Shown here one piece after another: positions 13,775-21,919 of a DNA stretch of 64,000 nt. The DNA lies in assembly GCF_003086695.1 (NCBI RefSeq), contig NZ_CP025999.1, forward strand, positions 608,820-672,819, in the 5' to 3' direction. Origin of the DNA: Stenotrophomonas sp. SAU14A_NAIMI4_8. GTDB lineage: Bacteria > Pseudomonadota > Gammaproteobacteria > Xanthomonadales > Xanthomonadaceae. The notes under the pieces are model-generated. The model worked only from the letters and a program-made list of their open reading frames with translations. It was not told the DNA's origin and searched no databases. Made by a program: the position numbers and the translations under genes. Positions within the stretch are counted from its first letter, which is position 1. The number at the start of each line of letters is the position of its first letter.

Positions 13775-16369
13775 GTGTCCTTGCATCGCCGTACCGTACT
13801 GCCGCTGCTGATCGCCGCCGCCACCGTCTTCGCCGCGCCCAGCGTGGCCCATGCGCAGAGCGCCTACTTTTTCCCGCAGGCCAGCGAGGCCTCGGCCTTC
13901 GACGCCAGCATTCCCACCCCGGAACAGTTCCTGGGCTATCCGATCGGCAGTCGCTTCACCCGGCATGACCAGCTGGTGGCGTACTTCCAGGAACTGGCAC
14001 GCCATTCGGACAAGATCAGCGTGCGCGAGATCGGCCGCAGCTACGAAGGCCGCCCGCTGCTGATCGCCACCGTCACCGCCGCCAGCAACCAGGGCCGGCT
14101 GGAGCAGATCCGCCAGCAGCACGCGACCCTGGTCGATCCGGCGCAGCCGCGCAGCGCGGCCGGTGACAGCCCGGTGGTGGTGTGGCTGGGCTACAGCGTG
14201 CACGGCAACGAAACCTCCAGCGGTGAAGCGGCCATGCTGACCGCCTACTACCTGGTGGCCAACCGCAGCGCCGAAACCCAGCAGTGGCTGCAGCAGGCGG
14301 TGGTGTTGTTCGACCCGGCGCAGAACCCCGATGGCCGCGATCGCGCCGCCAACTGGCACAACGCCTGGGCCTCCGAGCCTGCCTCGGCCGACCCGGCCGA
14401 CAAGGAACACGTCGAACCCTTCCCGCAGGGCCGCACCAACCACTACTTCACCGATCTCAACCGCGACTGGCTGGCCCTGACCCAGCGCGATTCGCGGCCC
14501 AAGGTGGAGGTGTTCCATCAGTGGTACCCGAACGTGCAGATCGACTTCCACGAGATGGGCAAGGACAACACCTACTACTTCGAGCCGTCGCCGAAGAGCA
14601 TGCACAGCCCGCTGATTCCGGCGGCGTCGTATGAGTTCAACAAGACCCTGGCCAAGTACCACGCGCAGTCGCTGGATGCGTTGGGATCGCTGTACTACAC
14701 CGGCGAAAACTACGACAACTTCTCGCCGGTCTACGGATCTACCTACCCCGATTTCCACGGTGCGGTGGGGGTGACGGTGGAACAGGCCAGCTCGCGTGGG
14801 CGCGTGCAGGAATCGGTGAACGGTCTGCTGACCTTCCCGTTCACCATCCGCAACCAGGTGGCCACCGGGCTGGGCACCGTGCGCGGCGCGGTCACCGAGC
14901 ACAGTGGTCTGTTCGACCTGCAGAAGAGCTTCTTCCAGAGCGCACTGAAGCAGGCCGGACAGCAGCCGGTGAAGAGCTTCGTGTTCGGCGATGCACATGA
15001 TCCGGCGCTGACCCGTCGTTTGCTTGAGCTGTTGCTGCTGCACCGGATCGATGTGCATGCGCTGCCGCGCGATGTCACCGTCGATGGCCAGACCTTCAGC
15101 GCTGGCAGCGCCTACGTGGTGCCGGTGCAGCAGGCGCAGTTCCGCCTGGTCCATTCGATCTTCGCCGAAACCCCGCCGATCAAGGGCGATGTGTTCTACG
15201 GCAGCACCAGCTATGCGATCGCGCCGGCCTATGGCGTGGCCTTCGCCGGCAGCCGCAGCCGCATCGACGGTGGTGCCGCGGTGACCGAACTGCCGGCGGC
15301 CGGCGGTGGCGTGGTCGGTGGCCAGGCGACGTTCGCCTATGTCATCGACTGGCGCGACTACAACGCCGGCCGTGCCCTGGCCGAACTGCAGGGCAAGGGC
15401 GTGCTGGCGCGTGCCGCGTTCAAGCCGTTCACCGCGGGCACGGCGCAGGGTGATGTGGCCTTCGCTGCAGGCAGCATCGTGATTCCCGTGGCAGGGCAGT
15501 CGCTGCAGGGCGCGGCACTGCTGGATGCAGTGAACGCGGCCACGCGCAGTGCCGGCGTACAGGCCCACGCCCTGGCCAGCGGCCGCAGCCGCGATGGCAT
15601 CGATCTGGGCAGCGACAGCGTCAAGGCACTGCGCAAGCCGGCGGTCGCGCTGGTGATGGGCGAGGGCGTGACCGCCACCGAGATCGGCTCGGCCTGGTTC
15701 CTGCTGGACCAGCAACTGCATCTGCCGGCCAGCAAGCTGGACCCGCAGCAGCTGGGCAAGGTGCCGCTGGATCGCTACACCACCCTGGTCCTCTCTGGCG
15801 GCAACTACGCCGGCGTGGATGCCACAGCGGTGGCCGCACTGAAGCGCTGGGTGCAGGCCGGCGGTTCGCTGGTGACCTACGGCAGCGCGTCGAAGTGGGC
15901 GATCGAACAGAAGCTGGCCGAGGGCGAAACGCTGGGCAAGGATGAGGACGCCGCCGACGAGAGCCGTCGCGCGTTCGGTGACCAGCGCGATATCGCTGCG
16001 ATCGAACGGGTCAGCGGCAACATCCTCAGTGCCGACGCCGATACCTCGCACCCGTTGGCCTTCGGCGTACCGCGCCGGCCGCTGGCGGTGAACAAGGAAA
16101 ATGCCGTGGTGCTGCAGCCCAGTGCCAATCCGTTCTCTACGGTGGTGCGCATCGACAGCCCGCCGCGGGTGAACGGTTATCTGTCCGAGCGCAACCGCAG
16201 CCGCGTGGCGGGCAGTGCCTGGCTGCTGGTATCGGCGCAGGGGCAGGGCAACGTGGTGTTGTTTGCCGATGATCCGGCGCACCGCAAGTACTGGCACGGC
16301 ACGGATCGCCTGCTGATCAACGCGATCTTCTTCGGGAATCTGGTGAATCCTAGTAAAGCGCGGGGTTGA
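13775..16369 (+). CDS. secreted M14-family zinc carboxypeptidase
   Basis: 864 residues. It starts at a GTG giving MSLHRRTVLPLLIAAATVFA, a clear Sec signal with cleavage near AHAQS. The M14 carboxypeptidase domain (about 60-400) has zinc ligands H143 and E146 in HGNETS, the third ligand in QIDFHEMG, and the catalytic glutamate in VTVEQASSRG. The long C-terminal half (400-864) resembles the extra domain of large M14 peptidases and includes a glutamine-amidotransferase-like segment (TTLVLSGGNYAGVD). It is downstream of the TonB-dependent receptor in the same direction, so it probably trims peptides in the periplasm or outside. A weak GGGA precedes the start. Confidence 0.92.
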   Translation: MSLHRRTVLPLLIAAATVFAAPSVAHAQSAYFFPQASEASAFDASIPTPEQFLGYPIGSRFTRHDQLVAYFQELARHSDKISVREIGRSYEGRPLLIATVTAASNQGRLEQIRQQHATLVDPAQPRSAAGDSPVVVWLGYSVHGNETSSGEAAMLTAYYLVANRSAETQQWLQQAVVLFDPAQNPDGRDRAANWHNAWASEPASADPADKEHVEPFPQGRTNHYFTDLNRDWLALTQRDSRPKVEVFHQWYPNVQIDFHEMGKDNTYYFEPSPKSMHSPLIPAASYEFNKTLAKYHAQSLDALGSLYYTGENYDNFSPVYGSTYPDFHGAVGVTVEQASSRGRVQESVNGLLTFPFTIRNQVATGLGTVRGAVTEHSGLFDLQKSFFQSALKQAGQQPVKSFVFGDAHDPALTRRLLELLLLHRIDVHALPRDVTVDGQTFSAGSAYVVPVQQAQFRLVHSIFAETPPIKGDVFYGSTSYAIAPAYGVAFAGSRSRIDGGAAVTELPAAGGGVVGGQATFAYVIDWRDYNAGRALAELQGKGVLARAAFKPFTAGTAQGDVAFAAGSIVIPVAGQSLQGAALLDAVNAATRSAGVQAHALASGRSRDGIDLGSDSVKALRKPAVALVMGEGVTATEIGSAWFLLDQQLHLPASKLDPQQLGKVPLDRYTTLVLSGGNYAGVDATAVAALKRWVQAGGSLVTYGSASKWAIEQKLAEGETLGKDEDAADESRRAFGDQRDIAAIERVSGNILSADADTSHPLAFGVPRRPLAVNKENAVVLQPSANPFSTVVRIDSPPRVNGYLSERNRSRVAGSAWLLVSAQGQGNVVLFADDPAHRKYWHGTDRLLINAIFFGNLVNPSKARG

Positions 16370-16398
16370 GGTGTTGGGCGCCTTGTTGATGCTGGGGT

Positions 16399-16583
16399 GG
16401 GGAGGACGGAGGGGCCGCGCAGGACACGCCGCAAGTACGTCCCTGTAGGCTCGTAGGCGCCTTGCTCGTGTGCGCAATCCTGCGCACACGGCAAGACCGG
16501 GGTTGGGCGTCCTGCCCAACCCGCCCGAGGCATGCCTCGGGCCCATGGCGCCTGCGGTCCTGCGCAACCCCTCCGTCCTCCCC
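16399..16583. repeat. structured element A: 27-bp arms enclosing conserved core and three hairpins
   Basis: Arms 16399-16425 and 16557-16583 are complementary over 27 bp with two mismatches. Next to the left arm is a 28-nt core (16426-16453) containing GCAAGTACGTCC that recurs in elements B1 and B2. Inside, AGGCGCC (16455-16461) pairs with GGCGCCT (16547-16553) and encloses three strong hairpins: 16461-16495, GGGTTGGGC/GCCCAACCC 16500-16522, and the 20-bp palindrome 16523-16542. The whole folds as a multibranched structure of about 185 nt between the M14 stop codon and its terminator. Confidence 0.8.
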
Positions 16584-16648
16584 AGACAGTTTCCTGCGGG
16601 CGCGGACGCATCAAACCCCAAGGCGGGAGCAAGGGCAAAAGCAAAAGC

Positions 16649-16681
16649 AAAAGCCGAAGCTCCTGCTTCGGCTTTTGTTTT
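16649..16681 (+). terminator. Rho-independent terminator after the M14 gene
   Basis: AAAAGCCGAAGC and GCTTCGGCTTTT form a 12-bp stem around TCCT, followed by GTTTTT. It lies 280 bp beyond the M14 stop, with element A in between, so element A would be part of the transcript. Confidence 0.8.
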
Positions 16682-16822
16682 TGAATTTGAATTTGAACTT
16701 GATCTTTCTTGTTCCGACTACCCGGCGGGACAAGAAGGCGCTGGAAATGTCTGCAGCGCCGCCCCCGCGTCCCAGCGCCCAGATAGAACCAGCCGCGTGC
16801 TCTACCGCCCGGTAGCCAACCC

Positions 16823-16851
16823 AAAAAAAGGACGGCGCGTCAGCGCCGTCC
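16823..16851 (-). terminator. Rho-independent terminator of the RhlE-like gene
   Basis: On the minus strand GGACGGCGC, loop TGAC, GCGCCGTCC is followed by seven T. It is 50 bp past the helicase stop codon. Confidence 0.88.
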
Positions 16852-16900
16852 CTCGATAGCCCTCCCGCGCAGCGGGAAGCGTATCAACCGTCAGCCAGGA

Positions 16901-18322
16901 TCAGCCAGCGCGACCGCCGCCGTTGCCGCCCTGGCCACGACCGCGGCCGCCGCCATTGCCACCACCACCACGACGCTGGCCCTGGCCGGCGCCAGCACCT
17001 GCACGCTGCTGGCCATTACCACCGCCTTCGCGACGGCCGCCGCCCGACTTCTTCGGGCCGGCATGCGCGTGGCGCGGCGCATCGCCGTGCGGACGACGGG
17101 CGTGGCTCTTGCGCGGGGCGCGTTCGCCGGTTTCGTGCTCGGCCTTGCCCGGCGCACTGTTGCCCCAGCGGATCGGCACCTGCAGCTCGAAGCCCGGCAC
17201 ATCGCGGATATCCATGTCGCGGCCCAGCAGACGCGTGATCGCGCGCAGCAGCTTCACTTCATCCTGTGCGACCAGCGAAATCGCCTGGCCGGTGGCACCG
17301 TTGCGGCCGGTACGGCCGATGCGGTGCACGTAGTCTTCGGCCACCATCGGCAGATCGAAGTTGATCACCTTCGGCAGTTCGTTGATGTCGATGCCGCGCG
17401 CGGCGATATCGGTGGCCACCAGCACGGTCACCCGGCCGGCCTTGAAATCACCCAGTGCACGCAGTCGCTGGCCCTGGCTCTTGTTGCCGTGGATCGCCGC
17501 AGTCTTGATGCCGGACTTTTCCAGGAACGCAGCCAGCTTGTCGCTGCCGTGCTTGGTACGGGCGAACACCAGGGTCTGCTCGCGGCTGTCCTGCGCCAGC
17601 AGGTGCAGCAGCAGGTCGCGCTTGCGGCCGCCGTCGACCGGGTGCACGCGGTGGGTGATGGTTTCGGCCACGGTGTTCTTCGGCGTCACCTGGATCTGTT
17701 CCGGGTTGCGCATGAACTCCAGCGCCAGCTGGCGGATGTTGTCCTCGAAGGTGGCCGAGAACAGCAGGGTCTGCCGGTTCTGCTTCGGCAGCTTGGCCAG
17801 GATGCGCTTGATGGACGGCAGGAAGCCCATGTCCAGCATGCGGTCGGCTTCGTCCAGCACCAGCAGTTCAATGCCGGACAGGTCGATGCTGCGGCGCTCC
17901 AGGTGGTCGATCAGACGGCCCGGGCAGGCCACCAGCAGATCCACGCCACGGCGCAGGATGTCCAGCTGGTTGCCCATGCCCACGCCACCGTAGATGCAGG
18001 CGCTGGGAATGCGCAGGTACTTGCTGTAGCCGCGCAGGCTGTCGTGCACCTGGGTGGCCAGTTCGCGGGTCGGGGCCAGGATCAGCGCGCGCGGCTTGCG
18101 CGGGCCGCTGCGCACTTCCTGCGATGCGGTGCCCAGGTGCTGCAGCAGCGGCAGGCCGAAGGCGGCGGTCTTGCCGGTACCGGTCTGTGCGCCGGCCAGC
18201 AGGTCGCGACCGGCCAGCGCCAGCGGAATTGCCTGCTGCTGGATCGGGGTCGGGTTTTCGTAGCCCTGCTCGGCAAGCGCACGCAGCAGGAAGGGCGCCA
18301 GGCCCAGCGATTCAAAAGACAT
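16901..18322 (-). CDS. rhlE: DEAD-box RNA helicase, RhlE-like
   Basis: 473 residues. All DEAD-box motifs are in order: Q motif near F3-Q28, Walker A AQTGTGKT 45-52, PTREL 84-88, DEAD 157-160, SAT 189-191, ARGIDI and HRIGRTGR in the second RecA domain. After residue 380 comes a basic, glycine-rich tail with RGGGG-like repeats that binds RNA nonspecifically. It unwinds RNA in ribosome assembly or decay. Length and motif spacing fit RhlE rather than DeaD. A candidate promoter about 235 bp upstream implies a long 5' UTR, as in cold-inducible helicase genes, which suggests post-transcriptional control. The terminator lies directly downstream. Confidence 0.92.
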   Translation of the reverse strand: MSFESLGLAPFLLRALAEQGYENPTPIQQQAIPLALAGRDLLAGAQTGTGKTAAFGLPLLQHLGTASQEVRSGPRKPRALILAPTRELATQVHDSLRGYSKYLRIPSACIYGGVGMGNQLDILRRGVDLLVACPGRLIDHLERRSIDLSGIELLVLDEADRMLDMGFLPSIKRILAKLPKQNRQTLLFSATFEDNIRQLALEFMRNPEQIQVTPKNTVAETITHRVHPVDGGRKRDLLLHLLAQDSREQTLVFARTKHGSDKLAAFLEKSGIKTAAIHGNKSQGQRLRALGDFKAGRVTVLVATDIAARGIDINELPKVINFDLPMVAEDYVHRIGRTGRNGATGQAISLVAQDEVKLLRAITRLLGRDMDIRDVPGFELQVPIRWGNSAPGKAEHETGERAPRKSHARRPHGDAPRHAHAGPKKSGGGRREGGGNGQQRAGAGAGQGQRRGGGGNGGGRGRGQGGNGGGRAG

Positions 18323-18563
18323 TGAGTTTGCTCCAAGTACAAGAAACGCCTGACCGATCGGACAGGCGGGGGCAGATCAAACTGATCGGCTGACTCGGAG
18401 CGTTCCCGTGAACCGCGCTGCGAGAAGTTGGGTGCAGCCGGCGCGGAGCACAGGCTGGAATGCGTGACGAACGGTGTCGGAGTGGGGGCGGGCGAAGGGG
18501 CGGACCCCGGTCGCCGGCGATCCCGAAGGGAAACGGACGGCCGCTGCAGACCCGCATAGTCTA
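18323..18563 (-). promoter_or_regulatory. long 5' UTR and candidate -10 of the RhlE-like gene
   Basis: Minus-strand TAGACT (18563-18558) resembles a -10 box and no better promoter is seen closer to the start codon at 18322. The intervening sequence is GC-rich and holds short dyads such as GCCTGACCGATCGGACAGGC (18349-18368). A leader of roughly 230 nt is inferred, not shown. Confidence 0.35.
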
Positions 18564-18645
18564 ACCGAAGCCTGAGACCTCACGCAAAAACCCCTGTTCA
18601 GGGAAGGGGAGGGGGCTGGCAGGGCTGCGCCCTGCACCCGCTACC

Positions 18646-18680
18646 GTCAACGTCAACGTCAACGTCAACGTCAACGTCAA
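18646..18680. repeat. GTCAAC hexamer microsatellite
   Basis: Five perfect GTCAAC copies plus a five-base partial copy. A single GACGTT relic remains at the mirror position (19070-19075), so the tract has expanded in one arm of the composite block only. The copy number may vary between strains. Confidence 0.9.
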
Positions 18681-18700
18681 AAGCGGGCGATCCGTGGGAT

Positions 18701-18802
18701 GGCGGGGCGGGTCCGGTCGAGGGGGACGCTGCAAGTACGTCCATGTAAGCTCGGTCGCCGCATCCATGCGGCTCACGCCCCCTCGACCGGACCCACCCCG
18801 CC
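18701..18802. repeat. structured element B1
   Basis: Arms 18701-18725 and 18778-18802 are complementary at 24 of 25 positions. The conserved core follows the left arm (18726-18753, with GCAAGTACGTCC), then a 7-bp hairpin GCCGCAT/ATGCGGC (18757-18772). The core matches element A and B2 while the arm sequence differs. Confidence 0.8.
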
Positions 18803-18847
18803 TTCGACGGTTGGCCGCGAACTGTCGGAACGGCGCTCTGCTCTGGT

Positions 18848-18922
18848 GGGTGTCGACCTTGGTCGACACGGATGAATTCATTCGATATCCGACAGATGTG
18901 TCGACCAAGGTCGACACCTACC
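18848..18922. repeat. REP pair at the centre of the composite block
   Basis: GGTGTCGACCTTGGTCGACA (from 18848) faces GTGTCGACCAAGGTCGACAC then CTAC (18898-18921). The unit has a GTAG/CTAC end and a GTCGACC/GGTCGAC stem. Confidence 0.85.
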
Positions 18923-18945
18923 AACAGCCGCGTGAACCTGTCGAA

Positions 18946-19047
18946 GGCGGGGCGGTGTCGGATTGCGGGGTGTCCGCGGCATGGATGCCGCGGCCAAGCC
19001 TACAGGGACGTACTTGCGGCGTCCCCGCAATCCGACACCGCCCCGCC
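18946..19047. repeat. structured element B2 (reverse orientation)
   Basis: Arms 18946-18970 and 19023-19047 are perfectly complementary over 25 bp. On the minus strand the conserved core (19022-18995) follows the arm, then a 9-bp hairpin (18974-18993, CCGCGGCAT/ATGCCGCGG). It is the mirror partner of B1 but with its own arm sequence. Confidence 0.8.
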
Positions 19048-19233
19048 ATCCCACGGAATGCCCGCTTTTGACGTTGCTCCGGCCGTTGCCGTTGCTCCAA
19101 GCAGGTGCAGGGCTGCAAGCCCTGCCGAACCCCCTCCTACGGTAGGGTGGGCCGATGCCGCGCTGCAGCTTGGCTACGCCGTGCATTTGATTACACTTGA
19201 AACTTGTTTGCCCACGACTCCGGACACCCACCC

Positions 19234-20223
19234 ATGAAGCTTGGTTCTTTGAAGGAAGGCGGCCGCGACGGCACCCTCATCGTCGTCTCGCGTGACCTGC
19301 GCCACGGCGTACGCGCCACCGGCATCGCCGCCACCCTGCAGCAGGCGCTGGAAGACTGGAGCCACATCGCACCGCGCTTGAACGCCCTGTACGAATCGCT
19401 GAACGCCGGCGATGCCGATGGCGTGTTCGACCTGGACCCGCAGGCCCTGGCCGCGCCGCTGCCGCGTGCCTATGAATTCGTCGATGGCAGCGCCTACCTG
19501 CCGCACGTCGAGCGCGTGCGCCGCGCCCGTGGCGCCGAAGTGCCGGAAAGCTTCTACACCGACCCGCTGATGTACCAGGCCACCAGCGCCGCCTTCTACG
19601 GCCCGCGCGATGCCGTAAAGGTGGTCAGCGAGGACTACGGCATCGATCTGGAAGCCGAACTGGTGGTGATCACCGACGACGTGCCGATGGCGGTCAGCGC
19701 CGAACAGGCCGCCGGCCATATCCAGCTGATCGGCCTGGTCAACGATGTCTCGCTGCGCAACCTGATTCCCGGCGAACTGGCCAAGGGCTTCGGCTTCCTG
19801 CAGTCCAAGCCGCGCTCGGCGCTGTCGCCGGTGTTCGTCACCCCCGATGAGCTGGGTGATGCCTGGCAGGACAGCAAGGTGCACCTGCCGCTGCTGACCC
19901 ACATCAACGGCGCCTGGTTCGGTGCTCCGGAAGCCGGCGTGGACATGCAGTTCAATTTCGCCCAGCTGGTCGCGCATGCCGCCAAGACCCGCCCGCTGGG
20001 CGCCGGCGCCATCGTCGGCTCGGGCACCATCGCCAATGAAGACACCAGCAAGGGTGCCTCCTGCTTCGCCGAACAGCGCACCGTGGAAACCCTGCGCGAC
20101 GGCAAGCCGAGCACGCCGTTCATGTCGTTCGGCGATGTGGTGCGCATTGAAATGCTTGATGCCGCCGGCAACAGCATCTTCGGTGCCATCGAGCAGCGCA
20201 TCGAACAAGCGGCCAAGCCCTGA
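19234..20223 (+). CDS. fumarylacetoacetate hydrolase family protein
   Basis: 329 residues. It likely cleaves fumarylacetoacetate to fumarate and acetoacetate, the last step of tyrosine/homogentisate breakdown. An N-terminal beta domain (1-120) precedes the FAH fold with the metal-site region YGIDLEAELVVITDDV, VNDVSLRNLIPGEL, KPRSALSPVFVTPDEL and GSGTIANEDTSKG. This length and layout match the two-domain bacterial FAH. The start MKLGSLKEGG is chosen because upstream codons have no family match. The next gene, 14 bp on, is maleylacetoacetate isomerase, the preceding step in the pathway, which strongly supports the role. hppD and hmgA are not in the window. Confidence 0.92.
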   Translation: MKLGSLKEGGRDGTLIVVSRDLRHGVRATGIAATLQQALEDWSHIAPRLNALYESLNAGDADGVFDLDPQALAAPLPRAYEFVDGSAYLPHVERVRRARGAEVPESFYTDPLMYQATSAAFYGPRDAVKVVSEDYGIDLEAELVVITDDVPMAVSAEQAAGHIQLIGLVNDVSLRNLIPGELAKGFGFLQSKPRSALSPVFVTPDELGDAWQDSKVHLPLLTHINGAWFGAPEAGVDMQFNFAQLVAHAAKTRPLGAGAIVGSGTIANEDTSKGASCFAEQRTVETLRDGKPSTPFMSFGDVVRIEMLDAAGNSIFGAIEQRIEQAAKP

Positions 20224-20237
20224 GCATGGAGGCGGCG

Positions 20238-20924
20238 ATGGACATCCTGGTTGATGACGGCCCGGTCGACGACGGCATCGTGCTGTACACCTACTGGCGA
20301 TCCAGCGCCGCCTATCGCGTACGCATTGGCCTGGAACTGAAAGGCCTGGCCTGGGAAGGCCGGGCGGTGCACCTGGTGCGCGACGGTGGCGAGCAGCATG
20401 CCGGTGCCTATGCCGCGCTCAACCCGCAGCAGCTGGTGCCAACCCTGCTGCATGACGGCCACACGCTGAACCAGTCGCTGGCGATCCTGGAATACCTGGA
20501 CGAGCGCTTCCCGCAGGTGCCGCTGCTGCCGGCCGACGCCGCCGGCCGTGCACGCGTGCGTGGCCTGGCACAGCTGGTGGCCTGCGATATCCACCCGATC
20601 AACAACCTGAGGGTGATGCAGTACCTGGAGCGCGATCTGCAGGTGCCGGCCGACGCGCGCACGCAGTGGACCCTGCACTGGATGGCCGAAGGGCTGGCGG
20701 CCATGGAAACGATGCTGGCCAGCAGCGGCGACACTGGTCGCTTCTGCCACGGCGATCGTCCCACCTTGGCCGATCTGTGCCTGATGCCGCAGCTGTACAA
20801 CGCGCACCGGTTTGGACTGGACCTGGCGCCGTTCCCGACGCTGCGCCGCATGGAGGCCGCCTGCCAGGCCGTGGACGCCTTCGATCGCGCCCGCCCGGAA
20901 AACCAGGTTGATGCGGTGAGGTGA
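20238..20924 (+). CDS. maiA: maleylacetoacetate isomerase (zeta-class GST)
   Basis: 228 residues. It isomerises maleylacetoacetate to fumarylacetoacetate with glutathione. The N-terminal thioredoxin-like domain has the zeta-class motif RSSAAYRVRIGLEL (with Ala where eukaryotic enzymes have Cys), NPQQLVPTL and the glutathione-binding NQSLAILEYL. The helical C-terminal domain has QLVACDIHPINNLRV and PTLADLCLMPQLYNA. An ATG at 20226 is also in frame, but the ATG at 20238 has GGAGG five bases upstream and gives a normal N-terminus. It is co-transcribed with the FAH gene. The sequence after it falls sharply in GC. Confidence 0.92.
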   Translation: MDILVDDGPVDDGIVLYTYWRSSAAYRVRIGLELKGLAWEGRAVHLVRDGGEQHAGAYAALNPQQLVPTLLHDGHTLNQSLAILEYLDERFPQVPLLPADAAGRARVRGLAQLVACDIHPINNLRVMQYLERDLQVPADARTQWTLHWMAEGLAAMETMLASSGDTGRFCHGDRPTLADLCLMPQLYNAHRFGLDLAPFPTLRRMEAACQAVDAFDRARPENQVDAVR

Positions 20925-21243
20925 GTTATTCCCTGGCATTGATCAGGAGTTGGACAGTCTGCGCTTTGTCGCTAATAGTGTTCGTTGTCGGGAACAATCA
21001 GTCTGTCGTGTCCATTCGGCTAGAGTGGAAGTCTCCAACCTGCGCTAAATGAAAAAGTGTGATCGGAGTTGGATTTCTCGATTCTGCGTTACCCGAGAAT
21101 ATTGTTGTGTCCGCCAGGTGCAGTTCGTTGGTGGTCGAGGAAGGCTGTCGTCTGCGTGTCTCCTAGAGGTGGAGTGGACCAATGCTTCGGTGAAGCAAGG
21201 GTGTCCATGCCGGGAGTATGGGAATTTTTGACAAGGAGTAGTT
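20925..21243. other. lower-GC gap ahead of the acquired cassette
   Basis: 319 bp with markedly lower GC than the preceding gene. It ends in an AAGGAG ribosome binding site at about 21233. A 60-codon ORF at 21049-21231 has no ribosome binding site and no recognisable domain and is not called. The region probably holds the cassette promoter; no clear -35/-10 pair stands out. It may be the left junction of an insertion. Confidence 0.4.
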
Positions 21244-21919
21244 ATGGAAGGTTCCAAGGCTCTTAAGGGATTGATTTCGTGCCTGATTGCTACAGGAGGT
21301 GGCCTAGTCGTAGACGCAGCCCTCGCCTCCGGTAGTTTCTGTACTACCAATGGATGTGAGGTAAGGCCCCCTGTTTTCTTCCTTCCCGGTTTCGGCGGGG
21401 GGCGGAGGTGGTTGGGGAAATGACGGTAACTCGGGCGATCCGGAGCGCGAGCGGATCACCATGTGGTGTACTGATTTTCCGTCCATCATGGATTCGGACT
21501 ATGGGTGTAATGTTTATAATCCTCCTGTCCTGTTGGTCAACGGTTGTGGGGCCGTAGGGGGAATGCCGGTGCCTGATTTTCTTGTCAGCCCGGTTTCTGC
21601 TGGGGTGGCTGCGGGCTATGGCGGTATATTTACTGACGCCTGTAATGCCCACGATGTCTGCTATGGGACCGTCGGAAAAGACAAGGCGGCGTGTGATGCG
21701 CAGTTGAACGAGGATATGGTCGCCGTCGGCTTGGCCAATATCCCTGAGCCCAACAAGGGATTTTTCATGCCCTATGTACAGGGGCAAGCATGGGCGTATT
21801 CCAAGTTCCTTCAGTGGGAGTACATACAGCCTTGGACTTCTGGTCCGGCATTCAATGCTGCCCAGGATGAGGCTTGGTGCCGAAAGTGGTCTGCGGAGTA
21901 TCAGGAGATTTGCTGGTAA
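21244..21919 (+). pseudogene. secreted phospholipase A2-like protein, frameshifted
   Basis: ATG at 21244, 6 bp after AAGGAG, opens a signal peptide (MEGSKALKGLISCLIATGGG... ending ALASG), then the frame closes at 21423. The +1 frame continues as GGGGGWGNDGNSGDPERE and a Cys-rich domain to the TAA at 21917. That domain holds ACNAHDVCYGT (HD at 21650-21655), the catalytic His-Asp and Ca-site context of PLA2 folds, as also found in toxin tips. The frames join at a six-G run (about 21401-21406); five or eight G would restore one ORF of about 225 residues. This is a true pseudogene, a phase-variable gene or a sequencing error. The stop overlaps the next ATG (TAATG). Confidence 0.7.

Larger units (their letters stand above)
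18603..19148. repeat. composite 545-bp inverted block
   Basis: The whole block is roughly symmetric. Outer segments (18603-18645 and 19099-19148, built on GCAGGGCT..AGCCCTGC) and inner segments (18673-18700 and 19048-19075, 26 of 28 bases complementary) are inverted copies. Nested inside are element B1, a facing REP pair, and element B2 in the opposite orientation. There is no credible coding sequence; apparent ORFs are low-complexity readings of the repeats. It fills the gap between the RhlE promoter and the FAH gene. Confidence 0.75.

Noticed and set aside
13700..16621. Open reading frame of over 970 codons antisense to the M14 peptidase
   Set aside because: Same reason: low-complexity Arg/His/Gln composition, no family match, while the sense strand has intact zinc-site motifs.
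18646..18680. Short direct repeats considered as a CRISPR remnant
   Set aside because: Contiguous hexamers without spacers, and no cas genes nearby.
18598..18924. ORFs across the GTCAAC repeat encoding Val-Asp or Leu-Thr runs
   Set aside because: They only translate the hexamer and the inverted-repeat elements; no start context.
21049..21231. 60-codon ORF ahead of the PLA2-like gene
   Set aside because: No ribosome binding site, no domain and unusual Cys/Arg composition; probably upstream non-coding DNA.
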